A model generated the notes under the pieces. It worked only from the letters and a program-made list of their open reading frames with translations, was not told the origin of the DNA and ran no database searches. A DNA stretch of 64,000 nt from Rhynchopus sp. YZ270_cl-10 (Eukaryota > Euglenozoa > Diplonemea > Diplonemida > Diplonemidae): the NCBI GenBank assembly GCA_964035575.1, contig OZ037869.1, positions 1,302,001-1,366,000 of the forward strand. The letters are read 5' to 3'. Shown piece by piece: positions 1-12,203 of this stretch; the stretch's first letter is position 1; every line of letters begins with the position of its first letter. A program made the position numbers and the translations under genes.

Positions 1-1435
1 TGGTTTTCCGGTTTTTGCGCGGTAACTTACATTGGCTTTTCACAGAAGATCCCAATTTTTTTAAACCCAAACCCATTAAAAGCACCGTTGCCTAAAAATT
101 AGCGTGTCAACGGTGTGCTACCAAGGTAAAAATGTATCAAAATAAAATAAAAAAAATGTTAGCTTTCTCTACCCCCGTAAATACAGCTGAAAAAAAGCTG
201 TCCTCTTTTTTTGTGCGAATGTGGGAGGGGCCGTCCAGAGCTGGGCACAATGGTAGAATGGGAAAGGACAGAAGAAGAAAAAAAAAGGAAAATGGATCGG
301 TAGGGAGGTGAAATGCCGCAGGGAGGCGTGGTATACCTCTCTCCACATCCATTTTTTCTTCTTTTTTTTTTTGTTTTTTTTTTCTCTCTTCTTCTTTCTC
401 TTCCAACATTTGAAGTTGTCCCCAGTAAATTAATAGCGTTCTCCCCCCCACCCCGTTGGTGAGGTGACCTAACTCTTTTCAAGAATTTCTCTAAGGGAAA
501 GTACAGAGAGGTTTTAGTTTCATCCATCAACCCCCTTTTTTTTTTTTTGAATTCTTAAAACTGTTTACTAGCAAAATAACAGGGAAACAACTTGTCTTGT
601 CACGCATAAAGTTGACAACCACTAGAAGTATCGATACCCTTTGTTGATGTGTGGGGTGGATTTTTGTTTTTTATGAAAGTGCGCTAGCGAAAAAAAGCAA
701 CAACTCTGTCATGTGCACAATGTAGCACATCGAGACGGTAGTAAACTTTTTTTTAAAGTTGTGCACTAGATTAATCTCGTTTCGAAAAGCAAAAATCCTG
801 TTTTCCAAGAATATAAAATAAACGAAATATTTAAAAAAAAACCTAAACCCAGGGCCATTTATTGGTACCCAGAACCAAATTAGCTAACAGCCTGACTGAA
901 CCAAAAAAAAAAAAGACTAAAATCCCAACACAAAAAAAATAAAAATTGAAGAACAAAAAACAAAAGCTACCGGTCAGGGCAAAAAGAATGAAAATGAAAT
1001 GAAAAAAAAAAAAAAAAAACGTTCGCAACCACCCTATAATCTATCTGTACCGACCATCACCGTAGAGAGCGATTTGTCGTACATCAGGGAACGGGTCAGG
1101 TTTATTGTATTATTATATTTTTAAGAAAAATAACAGAACAGAACAAAACAAACAAACGTGCGGTCCTAAAATGTGATGTCAGCAAATTCTCTTTTTGAAG
1201 AGAAAAACAAAAAAAAAAAAAAAAAAAAAAAAGATCGAGTCGCGCCAATGCCAGCCAACAGAAGTTACAGGTGGATAACCCCGTCTTTCTTTTGGCCATT
1301 GCATCTTAACCACTTAGGCCCTAGAAATAATATGACAGCGTGTTTTTTTTTTTTTGTAATTATTTTGTTTTTTTTTTTGTTTCCTAATTGTCTAATTTCG
1401 CTACACTTCTATTAGGAATTCGGTGCGTGCTTTGG

Positions 1436-1522
1436 CCACCTGATTTTGACCTATGTTTAAGCGTTTGCCGGTGTTAAACGGCTGGCAAACACTGCAAAAC
1501 AGGGGGGGTCAAAAATCAGGTG
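1436..1522. repeat. small foldback, CACCTGATTTT ends
   Basis: Arms at 1438-1451 and 1507-1522 pair (CACCTGATTTTGACC against GGTCAAAAATCAGGTG). Inside lies a second hairpin with GTTTGCC/GGCAAAC stems. The arm start resembles that of the foldback at 13760, so the two may be related miniature elements. Confidence 0.6.
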
Positions 1523-2333
1523 ATTTGGTCTAAAAAAAATCATCAGTTCATTATAAAAAATGGTCGGGTGGAAGATTTCAGAAATTTCCCTTCAATTTCA
1601 CAACAAGGCGCAGGCGAATCACACTTCCCGTTCCAAAAAAAGAAGAAAAAAAAGAGTAAATTCCAGGAACGAACAAAAAAAGAAACCAAAGAAAGTACAG
1701 TAACTCTAGTTACCCCCAGATCTCCCCCAAAAAAAAAAGTTTTTCTCGCAATGAAAATGTTTGGTGAAATAGCCCCAACCCCATTTCATAACGTTATGCC
1801 CTAAAGTGGCACGCATGGGAGACTTGGGCTCATATTACCAACATTTCTCTTTAATATTTGGTGTACCAGAGAACATTCTACTTACTCCCGTTCTCGTATG
1901 TTAAGGCCGATGCTTCAAGTTTGAGGCCCTGCCCCAACCCCCGAGGGGTTTTTGTGTCGATTTCAATCCTTTTTTATTCCTTCACTTTTGCGAGATTCAG
2001 ATGAATACAACACAAAAAAAATAAAAGCTCTCACAGTTCTCCTCTCTCCCTCTATCCCTCGTTGTTCGATGTGTATGCATGCGAATATACATCAAATTTC
2101 CTCCCTTTTTTGATGACAAAAAGTGCAGTGAAAAGAAAAGCGCAAGAAACGAAATACAAACGTATTTTGACTGCCTTTTTATGTGATTCATCCTCAATTT
2201 TTAACCCTTTTTTAAAAGTGTCAAATTACTGGTTTTGTTGGGCATTTTCGCCTGGCATTTCTCCCCATCTTATTTAAAGGTGAATACGGTACAACAAGAT
2301 TGATGAATAAAAAAATAACCAATGTTCAAAACA

Positions 2334-2603
2334 TTACTGGGGGGGGTCGAATAGTTGATCCCCCTAAATAGTAGATCCCCCCTGTATAATTTTTTTTCCA
2401 CATATTACCACAACTACTCAAAACATGAAATTTGTTGCTTTATTGGACTCATCGGGCATTTTTGTGACCTGGACATGGGGGTCAGACTCCACTTTCGAGC
2501 ACCTAAAATAGGGTCAAAAAAATTGGAGTCTAAAATTTAGGGGGGGATCTACTATTCAAAGGGGGGATCTACTATTCGACCCCCCCCCCCCCCCCCCAGT
2601 AAG
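2334..2603. mobile_element. MITE-like foldback with G/C-run ends
   Basis: The ends are inverted copies. Left arm 2334-2382 (TTACTGGGGG, then GATCCCCC blocks around ATAGT) pairs with right arm about 2540-2602 (GGGGGATCTACTATTC twice, then a C-run and AGTAA). The interior is about 150 bp and non-coding. No clear target duplication was seen. The long C-tract is likely slippage of the terminal run. Confidence 0.6.
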
Positions 2604-2614
2604 TAATCTAATCA

Positions 2615-2655
2615 GACTAAGGTGCACGAGAGGTTTAGGTTCATCTTACAAACTT
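2615..2655 (+). repeat. hairpin motif, family A
   Basis: CTAAGGTGCACGAGAGG core with the constant ACGAGAG loop, a TTTAG partner strand and the TTCATCTTACAAAC tail, followed by a long T-run. Confidence 0.6.
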
Positions 2656-3497
2656 TTTTTTTTCTTTTTTTTTTTTTTCTCGTGGGAAAAAATCAACGTG
2701 CCTATTGTTCTTTGTTCTCAATCTAGATGTGTGCAGAGAGTCGCAGTTCATCTTATACTCCTTTCTTCTCTCTCTTTCTCTGAAGAACCTAAATGTTCCA
2801 GAAGATCTCGATCTCCCCCATACACCCCAACCTTGCGGGAAAAAAAACAGTCAATCCAGAGAGAGCTTCACCACTCGGAATGACGTTTTTGCACCGTTAT
2901 GTAAAAATATACTGAGTTTTAATTCCGGGTGGTTACATTTGTATAAAAAAAATTGGAAGATGGTTCAAACCAAAATGGGTGGAAATCCAATATTCTGCCG
3001 TTTTCAAACTGCGTAAAAAAAGGGTAAAGCACAAAGGATGGTGAAGACTGTCTGAGTGGAGGCTACTACACTAAACGAATTGAGCCCCTTTCCTATGGAG
3101 GCATTAAAACTCCAGTGTGGAGGCTTGCCAGAAATGCTTGTGTTTTGTGTTTTGCGATCGGGTTTTGTTTTTGGTTCGTTTCTAACTAAAAATATGGTCC
3201 AAAAGCTTGTGTTTGCAGTCAGGTGCAGGAAATATCCTGTGCAGACCATATTACCCGGTTGTGGACCATACGGTTTCATCCCTTTTTTCACTCCCATCCC
3301 CGCATGGTATACAAAACGATCCTACTAAGAGATAAGGGTTTCTCCAAAAACCCCATTGTCTTATTAGGAAATGTTTTATCTCATCTAAGATCCAAAAATA
3401 GGGCATAACTGACCATTTCAAAAAAAATTCCCAAAAAGAAAAGAACATAGTAAAAATAACAAAAAAAAACTTCGTAAAATCCCCTCAAAAAAAATTT

Positions 3498-3528
3498 GGT
3501 GACTAAGCACTGTAGTCTTAGAATCACC
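3498..3528 (+). repeat. hairpin motif, family A (perfect outer stem)
   Basis: GGTGA (3498-3502) pairs perfectly with TCACC (3524-3528), and CTAAG (3503-3507) with CTTAG (3517-3521). Most copies carry TCATC on the 3' side, a G-U pairing form; this copy shows the outer stem in Watson-Crick form. Confidence 0.65.
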
Positions 3529-3666
3529 TTTTTTCTCTCTTTTTATTATTTTTTGTGCGAGAAACACTTCACCGTTCGCGGAATCTCCCCCCTCCCTACA
3601 CCCTACACCCTACACCCAGTTCTAATAAATGTGCCTAAAAAAGGCCAGCCTTTTAGTACGAGGGTG

Positions 3667-3852
3667 TTTTGGGACCCCCGCTCTGCCTGGGCAGTCGTGG
3701 CGACGTTGTAATGTTTGTTTGTAGCAGCCAGGAATGAAGGGAGCATTCATGGGTCTTTATTGATGTCTCTTTTCTCAAGAGTTTAGAGGGTGTTGGTTCT
3801 ACTCTTGTGGGTTGCCGTTAAACGGAAGCGCGCCTCCCTATTTGCCACGTGT
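3667..3852 (+). repeat. dispersed ~185-bp repeat, copy 1
   Basis: The sequence matches, in inverted orientation, the copy at 53503-53683. Shared blocks include GGGACCCC-GCTCTGCC, GGCAGTCGTGG, and TTCTACTCTTGTGGGTTGCC followed by GTTAAACGGAAGCGC. Neither copy shows a reading frame. The family is unidentified; a non-autonomous retroposon or a small RNA-derived repeat is possible. Confidence 0.6.
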
Positions 3853-4552
3853 TTCGAAGGGGCTACACAAGGCAGTACACATTATTTTTCAATTATCAAA
3901 ACCCCAGAATCTAACTAATTTATGGGGTGGACAAAAAAAAAGCGTTTGAAAATGTGCGCGGAGTTCACACGAGAAGCGAGGTGTGTATATGTAATCAATT
4001 TTTAAAAGAAAACACAATTCCCCTCTTTTCCCATGGAAGTGTTGATATCGCCCGATATTTCGGGTCAGAATTTATTGAATGAATCTATTTTTTTTTCTTT
4101 GAAACTAAATTGTTGCAATTATTTTATGTTCAATTTTTCTTTTTCTCTTCATGCCATTTACAAGCTAAATGGAGATTCTCATGTGTGCTTTTTCAAAAAC
4201 AAATAGGTGACAGCACATGCGAGACGCAGTTATCGTTACAAAAACCCTTTTCTCTTTTAGGTGTGTCATCTTTGTCAAAGTTTATTTTTCTTTCCTGTCC
4301 TCTGTCCTGGCTTCCCTTTCCCCCGAATCCGGACATTGGAAGCTGATCTCAAATGTTCTTATAATTAATACACCAAGCAAAAGCGTTTTTTTTTCTCCTT
4401 TTCAACTTTTCAACTTGCAATCCACAAAAATGTGAAATGCCTTTGTTTTTTCCCCAACATTCTTCACGCGACGTCAAAGGCTTAGATCATTTATTACCCT
4501 CTGTTTTTTGAGATGTGCATGGACGTACATATTCATCAACTTTTCCTTTATA

Positions 4553-4592
4553 GGTGACTAAGCTCTGTGGAGGCTTAAGATCATCTTGTTGC
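4553..4592 (+). repeat. hairpin motif, family A
   Basis: GGTGA, then CTAAGC (4558-4563) pairing with GCTTA (4573-4577), then the constant TCATC (4581-4585). A T-rich stretch ending in TAG directly precedes the motif. Confidence 0.65.
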
Positions 4593-4612
4593 CAAACCCC
4601 CCTTTTTTTTTT

Positions 4613-4650
4613 GGTGACTAAGTACGTGAGAGCTGACTCATCTTGAACAA
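4613..4650 (+). repeat. hairpin motif, family A
   Basis: GGTGA (4613-4617) against TCATC (4638-4642), loop GTGAGAG, weak inner stem. It lies 60 bp after the previous copy, with a T-run between them. Confidence 0.55.
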
Positions 4651-4768
4651 CCTTTCTCCCCCCCGCACTCTACCATGCAAACACTCCAAGGATTCGACCT
4701 TACCCAAGGAGCGTGGACGCCCTGCATTTTTGCACTATGTCATAACTGCATTGTGACAGTGCAAAGTA

Positions 4769-4810
4769 AGATGTGTGTGTGTTCACGAGAGGCACATCCA
4801 TTCTTACAAA
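4769..4810 (+). repeat. hairpin motif, family A
   Basis: AGATG start, GTG strand, CACGAGAG loop, GCAC strand (4792-4795), CATCC, then TTCTTACAAA and T-rich DNA. Confidence 0.5.
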
Positions 4811-4924
4811 GTTTTCCTTCTATTTTGAGGCGACCAAAAGCACAGTTTCGGTCCATCCTGCAATCTTTTCAAGATACAGCGTGTTCGTGAGACGCATCTA
4901 TCTTTGGAAAATATTGAAACAATA

Positions 4925-5403
4925 TTGGTGCTTCCCGGGGGGTATGCATTTCACAAATTTTCAATTCAATTCACAACTTTTCACAACTTTTCACCACCCT
5001 TTTTTTCTTCGTTGGTGAAGCTTTTAAATGCCGGCATTTGCATTTCCGGAATCCGTCCGGCCAGTGGTGGGGTCAATTTGCCGAAATGGACAACTTCTCG
5101 TCATTTCCGCACAGTACACAGTACACAGGTACACAGGTACACCACATCACGTTCTATCTTGTGAATCCCAGCATACCCCTCAATGGGTGGGCTACCACCC
5201 AACCCAAAAAAAACCCCCCCAAAAAAAAAAAATCAATTCACAACTTTTCACAACTTTTCGCACTTTTCACAATTTTTCACCATTTTTCACCATTTTTCAC
5301 CAGCCTTCACAATTTTATAGCGGTTTTCGTGTTGTGAAAACTTGTGAAAACTTGTCACATTTTGTGAAAATTTGTGAAATGCATACCCCCCGGGAAGCAC
5401 CAA
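4925..5403. mobile_element. 479-bp MITE with long terminal inverted repeats
   Basis: TTGGTGCTTCCCGGGG plus the following GTATGCATTTCACAAA at the left end is repeated inverted at the right end (about 37 bp). An ATA on both sides may be a 3-bp target duplication. Subterminal regions on both ends carry many copies of TTTTCACAAC. No coding capacity. Smaller relatives lie at 9865-9972 and 15524-15648. Confidence 0.75.
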
Positions 5404-5474
5404 ATATGTGGTAAAAAGTCAGTGGCATAATTTTTAAAAAATGGCAGGTCTTCTGTCAACTCAAACAAAAAAAT

Positions 5475-5513
5475 AGTATAGTGGAGTTCATCCTCGGGTG
5501 TCTACACTAATCA
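5475..5513 (+). repeat. hairpin motif, family C
   Basis: TAGTG at the start pairs with CACTA at the end; inside, CATCC faces GGGTG around a tiny loop. Related copies are at 6993-7045, 23453-23507 and 37121-37172, usually followed by ACAACCAAGTTTTCAAAA. A partial copy (tail only) is at 6367-6400, and an inverted copy lies inside the TIR element at 58795-58850. Confidence 0.55.
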
Positions 5514-5524
5514 TGCTTGTCGCC

Positions 5525-5564
5525 CGATCGGTGGTTTTTCCCCAAAATTTGGGGTGACCGATCG
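5525..5564. repeat. near-perfect palindrome
   Basis: CGATCGGT pairs with ACCGATCG on the outside, and CCCCAAA with TTTGGGG in the centre. Function unknown; it may be a foldback remnant. Confidence 0.6.
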
Positions 5565-5608
5565 TAAAAAAAAAAAACTAAAAAAACCTGCTTTTTGAGC
5601 ATTTTCGC

Positions 5609-5645
<37 letters not shown>

Positions 5646-5953
5646 CCCCAAAAAAATTTCCAATTTTTCCAATTTTTCCAGCAGGGGCAGGGCACTAGTC
5701 AATCCCCCTTTTGGCCAAACGGGGGTGATTTGGGGTCCCGAGCTTTCGCCCCGTAAAAGCGGTCGCTGCGCGCGCTTCGCGCGCGCGACTCCCTGCCAGT
5801 GCGGCGAAGTGAGGCGCTTTCTCCCCTCTGAACAAAATCGAGGGGCGGGTGGGGAGGGTGAACCACAAGTCGTAGTGGGTGTCAGCCTTCTGATCAGTAA
5901 CCTCAGTACATTAATAGTAAGTAAGAACCGGCGGTCATGTCACCGAAAGGTTC

Positions 5954-6193
5954 CTGGCGAAGCCACGGTACGCAACATTTATAAAAATGTTGCCAGAAAA
6001 AATGGCACTGTCGTTGGTAATTACTCATCAGGAAAATGCGCACCGCGGGAAATCGGCGCCTCAATAAAGTATTGCCATCAATTTTACTTCCCATATTTTG
6101 ACAATGAAATATTCTGGCGAAGCCACGGTACGCAACAGAGCTGTAGGCTACCTCTCGTAATTTAGCTGCGCCGCAGGCGCACGGTACGCTACT
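5954..6193. repeat. CACGGTACGCAAC repeats in a GC-richer island
   Basis: CTGGCGAAGCCACGGTACGC occurs at 5954 and again at 6114, and a related GCACGGTACGCTAC at about 6178. The same CCACGGTACGCAAC core appears inside the TIR element at 59360. Probably remnants of one transposon family; no gene seen. Confidence 0.45.
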
Positions 6194-6299
6194 TTTTTTC
6201 TTGAAAAGTGCTTATTTTGACAGATCGGGCTCCTTGCGGAACGTGGTGGCACCACTTCTGAAAAAATACCAAACCCACATGTACTAATTTGCACAACTG

Positions 6300-6331
<32 letters not shown>

Positions 6332-7324
6332 CAAAAATCCCGATCGCGATCGTGATTTAGAAAAAAGCATGACACTAATACAACCAAGTTTTCAAAAAAA
6401 TATTATTGTTACAATGCCTCGTCGCAGTCCTTTTTCGGCGATGTAGTGCATTCACTTTTCCCTTTTTTTAAAAACTCATTTATAGGGTATTTCTTCCTTC
6501 TCCCAACCCGTCTGATCGGGCTATGCCAGATTTTTTTTCTTTCTCTCTCTCTTTTGCGACTACCATTTGCCTTACAATGTGCACATTTTTTTAACAAATC
6601 ATACCGGAAAAATATACCTTTCGGTTCATCTCAATTTCTCTTTGTGTCACATTTTTCTTTCTTTTCTTCTTCCCGAACGTTTATTTTGTGACGTCATCTT
6701 TTCTCTATCCCTCAGGAGCGTCTCCGGATAGCTGAGTAGTCGGAGACTGTCCAAAAAAAAGGTGGATATTTGCACAAACTGTGGCAACACAACCGAGGCA
6801 ACTTCACTAACTCCAACAATTTTTCCAAAAAAAAAAAACTCCCCATAATTCTCATAGAGGTGTACCACTCAAAAGAGGGAAGAGTGGTGATCGAAACCCC
6901 CTGATTTTGGGTTATGCTTTAATGGCATAATTCAAAATGGGTCTCCTTCCTTCCTTCTTTTTTGGGTTGTCCCAAGCAAAACACAAGGTTTGTATAGTGA
7001 AATGCATCTCTCGGGGGTGTTTCCACTAATATAACCAGGTTTTTATTTTTAAAAAAGGTGATTTTTTTTTCCCCCAGAGAGCTTCTATGCTTTGTCTCTC
7101 TGTCACTCTTTTGGGTGTGTCTTTAAAAATTCTTAAAAAAATATCCTGATTTCTCTCGGGGTATTTGTTGTCTCCATGTTTCTATTCAAAGAGCGTTCGT
7201 TATGTTTCCGAGAGGTTCACACCGTTTTTTTTTTTTTCTTCTTTCGGTGTATTGCATCCGCCGACGAGGCGTTTGTGCTTCTCTTTTCTTTCATTATATA
7301 AAGTTTACAAAAAAAAAAGTTTGG

Positions 7325-7395
7325 GTACATTTAGTGCACCCTATTATACCATCTATTCAGTAGAATAGTTAGTATATGAAACAACTTTCATTATC
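7325..7395 (+). repeat. ~70-bp dispersed repeat
   Basis: A diverged copy lies at about 16318-16372. Both contain CTATTCAGTAGAATAG (a short hairpin) followed by TAGTATATGAAACAACT. Non-coding. Confidence 0.55.
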
Positions 7396-9574
7396 TTTTT
7401 CTTCAAAAAAAATTAAGAACTTCGACCAATTGTAAAGCGTGAGGTATTTATCTTACCAAAACCTCGTAGTTACAGCAGTCATTCTCGCCATCTGTCCTTT
7501 TTACCTGGTAAGGTGAGCTAGGCATTATGCTTAGCGTTTCATTATTACAAAAAAAGCTTTTCCCCAAAAGGTGCGCGAAGAAAGTGCATCAATTTCTTCT
7601 TTTCTTGTTCATGAACCTAGACCTTTCTCGAGAGGTTGCTTTAATTTTTCGTATTGTTTTTGTGTCATTTTCTGGACGTTACGGAAAAAAATCTTACCAC
7701 CTTCCCTCTCAATGATTGAAGGAAGTCAGAGTATTTCACTCTGAACAGACACAAAACAACGGAAAGAAGCGGCTGGAGAGAGATAAAAAAAAAAACAAAA
7801 AGAAACCCCTCATTCACTTGCCTTGCCCACACACAGATTTTTTTTTATCCCAAACGTTTTGCGAATACAAAAAGAATAACTTCCTCCCTTTTTTAACAAA
7901 CAGCTCTTTTGCTATCTACTATGTCCTGAAAAAAAACGTTTTTTCTTTTCTTTTTGTGTGTTGTATTTGAATCGGGACAAACAAAAGACCTCTCCTCTTT
8001 TTTTTTATCATTGGTGGCGAAGTACAATAAGGCTTTAGGTTCATTTCAAAAAATATGTTACATTTTTTTTTTCTGAGTTCTGAAAAGAAAATATACGCAG
8101 CGGTCAAAAAAAAAAAACTACTGTGTCGGTGTCAGTCAATGTCACGCTTACCTCGGTAGGTTCCAGTGGAAAAACATTTTTTTTTGCATGCTTTTCCGTC
8201 TGCGGGAATTTGCGTTCTTCTTGTTTTTGTTCTACCCATCACTAGAATACTTTTTCTTTTGCCATTCTTCAACTACAAGGGGGTATTTGAATTTAAAGGG
8301 GTGTGGACCTATTATTACAAGTAGTGATTGTCACAATGCTCTACTGATAGCTATTTTAACCGTAAATAGGGTGTTTCAACAGAACAAATTCCAAAAAAAA
8401 AAGAAAAAATGACTTTTGAAAAGTGTAATACGAGGTCCATCCGCTTTAAATCCCTCAGTAAAAACCATGAGAGATTTTTTTTCATTACCTTATCAGCCCC
8501 TCCTTTATTTTCCTTTTTTTGTCACCTCATGAAAGGAGGAAATAGAAACAAAGCATTTTTGAACACACTTTTTGCGGTTCTGAACGAACCGCGCTGCAGA
8601 GCCACGCCTCTCCCACGGGGGTTTTCGTGTTGAGTGTTAAGTTTCTATTTCTTTTTTGTTGAAATACTATTTTCCCTTTTTTCTTTTTTGAGAATAGTAT
8701 TTGAGGAGGGCCTCCTTCAGTCTTGACAAAACTCCTATCCCCCGCTTTTCTCTTGTAGTACCTGTAGTTCTTATAGTATTGTTCCACCGAAAGCATTTTT
8801 TCCCCCTTTCAGATTACTGAAGGCCCCCATCCCTATGGGTCTTCGGGGGGGGGGAGTTTTATTTACAAATTCCGAGGGGGGTTTTTTTTTCTTCTCTCCT
8901 TTGCTGCATTTTGCGTTTTTTTGCGTTTTTGTTGTTGTTTTTTTCCCTCCTCTTATCACCTACCTCCGTGAGGTGTCTTCACGTTTATCCCTTATTTTCA
9001 ACGTTTTTTTTTTTTTTGTGTGTGTTTTTATGTTATTTCATTTTTTTAGTATTTCTTCAATACGAGATGCTTCTTCTTTGGTAGTGAGATCTTTTTTTAA
9101 TACTTTTTGCGCTATTTTATTAGCTAAAAAAAAAAAGCCAAAAAACCAACGAATCCATCAGAACACCACCAAATCTCATCTTCCTCGATGAGAAAAAAGG
9201 AAGGGAGTGCATGTTACACCCTTTACTGTTCATTATAGTAAAAACATGTATTCATTTTTTTGAGAAAAAAAAATTTCCCTGACACTGGTCTAGCTCTTCA
9301 CAATGATTCACCCGAAGATTTAAAGCTTTTTGGGCTCTTCCGACCAACTTTTTGTTTTTTTGTGATATCACGATGTCTGCATGCTGTGAGGCACATTCAT
9401 CTTGACAATTTTTTTTCTTCTTCCTTCTGTGTGGGCCGAAGCCTCTCCTGCACGACATATGACCTTCCTCACCTTTACGAGACGCTACACAGCGTGACTT
9501 TAGCCCCACTTTTTCCCCCTGACACCAGGGAAAAAATGGAAGCAAAAAAAAAGGCCGCCAGGCCAAATATTTGA

Positions 9575-9612
9575 GCCTAAAGAAAGTACCCACCAAAGTG
9601 GGTACTTTAGGC
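9575..9612. repeat. foldback hairpin
   Basis: AAAGTACCCAC (9583-9593) pairs perfectly with GTGGGTACTTT (9598-9608) around a CAAA loop. A similar hairpin (CCTAAG-ACCC/GGGT-CTTAGG) is present near 45412-45437. Confidence 0.6.
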
Positions 9613-9864
9613 AACTCTCGAATACCATATTTCCACACACAGCACACTTTCTTTTTTCTTTTTTTTTTTTTTTTTTTTTGCGACACCACGCTGTTATATA
9701 TTGTGCGTGCCCTTTTTTACCCCACTCCTACAATTTTCCACCCATTTTTTCTGTAGTTGCTTTTTCGTGGGAATTATCAAAAAAATCATTTTATTTTTTG
9801 TGAGTTGTTGTTTTATTTCAGTGCCTGCGTCCGACCCAGTCTGGCTAGGCAATTGTACTACTCC

Positions 9865-9972
9865 TGGTGCTTTTCGGGGAGGGTTTCACAACGTTTCACA
9901 ACTTTTCACACTTTGCTTGATTTATGTGGGTGTGAAACGTTGTGAAACCCCTCCCCTCGTATATCACCATAC
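9865..9972. mobile_element. small foldback of the TTTCACAAC MITE family
   Basis: Left arm GGGGAGGGTTTCACAACG and right arm CGTTGTGAAACCCCTCCC are inverted repeats. The outer TGGTG matches the ends of the larger element at 4925-5403. Confidence 0.65.
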
Positions 9973-10722
9973 TCCTCTCGTTTGTAAAGCATTTATTTTT
10001 TTTTTGTTGTCTGGACTAAAAAAGGCTGAGGGCAGTGTTGTACGTGAATTGAACGAAATGAGTCATTTTGCATGCAAACAAAGCCCAGTCTTTCTTTATA
10101 CTTCACTGTTTTTTTTGAGAAGTTACCGGACAAGTCTCCTTTTCTCTGCGTAATTTTTATTCCCCTTCTTTATAAATGTTGTGCGTTTTATATTGCAAGA
10201 TGACAGTGCCTGTGTCCAGTGAAAAGGGGGGGGTTTTTTCCACTTTTCAACTTCTCTTTTTTTTCTTGAAGTATGTGTACAGTGATAACTCCTCTCCCCC
10301 CCCCCCCCCCCCCCCACAAAGGTTTTCATTAAGTCTTACAAAGTTTAGTTCTCCTTTTTTTACGCTTCTTGCAGTCTCTCGTCTATAAAAAAAAATACTT
10401 TTTTTTTTTTTTGACTCGCATTTTTTTTTTCTGGCTGTTCTTTTAGATGTGTATGTGCATAGGGGCATGTTCCCTCTTTCAACCCTTTTTTGATGGTTTA
10501 AAACCCTACGAAGGGTTTTTGTGTAAAAAAAAAAAAAATGATGTGTCCACCTTGAATTCATTTTTTTCTCTCTTTCATGGTGTCTTCCGCGTTGTCGCTG
10601 TATTTTTTGTTTTTTTTTTTTTTTGCGCCTTTCGATTTTTGTTGTCTTTCTTTGGAAAAAAAAAAAAAAATTTATCCGTACGTGACAAAAAACCATGTGT
10701 AGTCGCCACCCCCCTCTTCAAA

Positions 10723-10842
10723 TGGTGGCAGTATTGTGATGGGAGCCCATTGGAATACGCAAAATACAGCGAAATGCATCCTGATATATTTTTGATGTAT
10801 TTTGCATATTCCAATAGGCCCCCATCGCAATACTGCTGCCAT
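10723..10842. mobile_element. foldback element with ~45-bp arms
   Basis: Arm 10723-10767 (TGGTGGCAGTATTGTGATGG and on) is matched by the inverted arm 10797-10841 with few mismatches, separated by about 30 bp. Such a structure would extrude as a cruciform or fold in RNA. No frame of its own. Confidence 0.7.
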
Positions 10843-10860
10843 TACCCACTTCGCTCTTCT

Positions 10861-10903
10861 AAGATGTGGTATGCGTGCCTACGAGGCCCATGCATCTTAC
10901 AAG
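10861..10903 (+). repeat. hairpin motif, family A (strong stem)
   Basis: AAGATG (10861-10866) pairs with CATCTT (10893-10898) and GCCT (10877-10880) with AGGC (10884-10887). A pyrimidine tract ending in TTAATAG follows. Confidence 0.6.
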
Positions 10904-11534
10904 TTTTTCTTTCTCTTAATAGCCTAACGCAAATATCAACAATGTGAAGCTTAAGGCCACATTACCATCTTGTCTTTATTTTATCCACGCTGCGACTGTG
11001 AGGACCCTACGCGAAATGTCCATTACAAACCACTTTTATCACAAAGCTCTTCAGTACAGACCTGCTTGCGTGGCAGCTGTACTGACCCAACAGGATTTCA
11101 TCAAAAACCAAACAAAACAATGGTATCCACCTCTTTCCATACCTTGCATTTTTTTCTTCTTTTCGTACTCGCATTTTTTCTTGATTTTGAGAAGTTTTTT
11201 TATTCACACCCGAAATGGGGTGAATAGTGTTGTGAAGGAGTGGACAGTAAAAAGTCTATCATAGGGGTTTGTGTATTGACGACAGCCTTGTGCGTTGTCC
11301 GTTTTTATTCGCTTTTTCAATTTTAAAAAAAAATCGTACCGACCTTGGCGGTTGTGTGATACAAAACCATTTGAGGTGTCCAGTGCCCAGGTGTTTGCAC
11401 TGTCTTCATTTTTATTTCGTTTTAACAAACGTATCTATGACAATGGCCATCTTTGTCAGAAAAAACATCGAAAACAAAACACATTTGTTCGCCCTAACCT
11501 ATCATCTTGGGTATTATTTTTAAAAAACCCCTTT

Positions 11535-11567
11535 TAGTGCACGAGAGGCACAGTTATCTTATATCTT
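11535..11567 (+). repeat. hairpin motif, family A (GTGC/GCAC stem)
   Basis: GTGC (11537-11540), constant loop ACGAGAG (11541-11547), GCAC (11548-11551), then TTATCTTATATC. The inner stem sequence differs from the CTAAGC form but still pairs. Confidence 0.65.
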
Positions 11568-11589
11568 TTCAAAAAAAAATTTTTTTGTA

Positions 11590-11632
11590 GGTGACTAGAC
11601 ACTGTGAGGCTTAGGATTATATCTTGCAAACT
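11590..11632 (+). repeat. hairpin motif, family A
   Basis: GTGACTAGAC, loop ACTGTGAG, GGCTTAGG, then an ATCTTGCAAAC tail running into a CT microsatellite. It starts right after TTTTTTGTAG. Confidence 0.55.
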
Positions 11633-12166
11633 TTTCTCTCTCTCTCTCTCACTCTCTTTTTTTTTTTTTTTTTTGTCGCGGTGAATTTTTTTCCCTCCTC
11701 GCAAAAACCTTTGATACCCTCTCTCTCCTACCCACATCAATACACCCCACCCACACCCCACACCCCACACCTCCCCCCCTCGCACCTCCCCAACCCTTTT
11801 TCCACCCCCCCAGCTTTTTGCAGAGCACCACCCACACCTTCGCCCCCTCTCTCTCCTACTCCCATCCTTCTCGCTGGGATGGGGAACACAGTTTCCCTTC
11901 CAAAACCCCCACAGAAACCGTGATTTCGCATTTTTTTTTCTCGATTTTTTTTTTCTTTTTCGATCTCACTCTGATAACCCCCCACCCCCCCTTCTCAATC
12001 CACACCCCCCTTTCTCACTGTGCGTCGTCTTTCTTCTCAAAGATGTGCACTGAGGCATTCCATTCATCTTAGTCTTTTTAACCTAGGATGTTCCCAACAG
12101 AAAAAAAAACCCCCCCAGAACAAAATTCCACTCGATGTTAGTGTTCTTCGTCGTTTTAACTTATAT

Positions 12167-12203
12167 GGTGACTCAAGCAGTGCGGCTTGAGGCTTCATCT
12201 TAC
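12167..12203 (+). repeat. hairpin motif, family A (7-bp inner stem)
   Basis: GGTGA (12167-12171), CTCAAGC (12172-12178) pairing perfectly with GCTTGAG (12185-12191), then TCATC (12195-12199) and TTAC. Compared with CTAAGC/GCTTAG copies, both strands changed together. Confidence 0.7.

Noticed and set aside
5725-6165. 146-residue frame in the GC-richer island
   Set aside because: It runs through CACGGTACGC repeats and a CG-alternating hairpin, with no conserved motif; probably transposon remnants.
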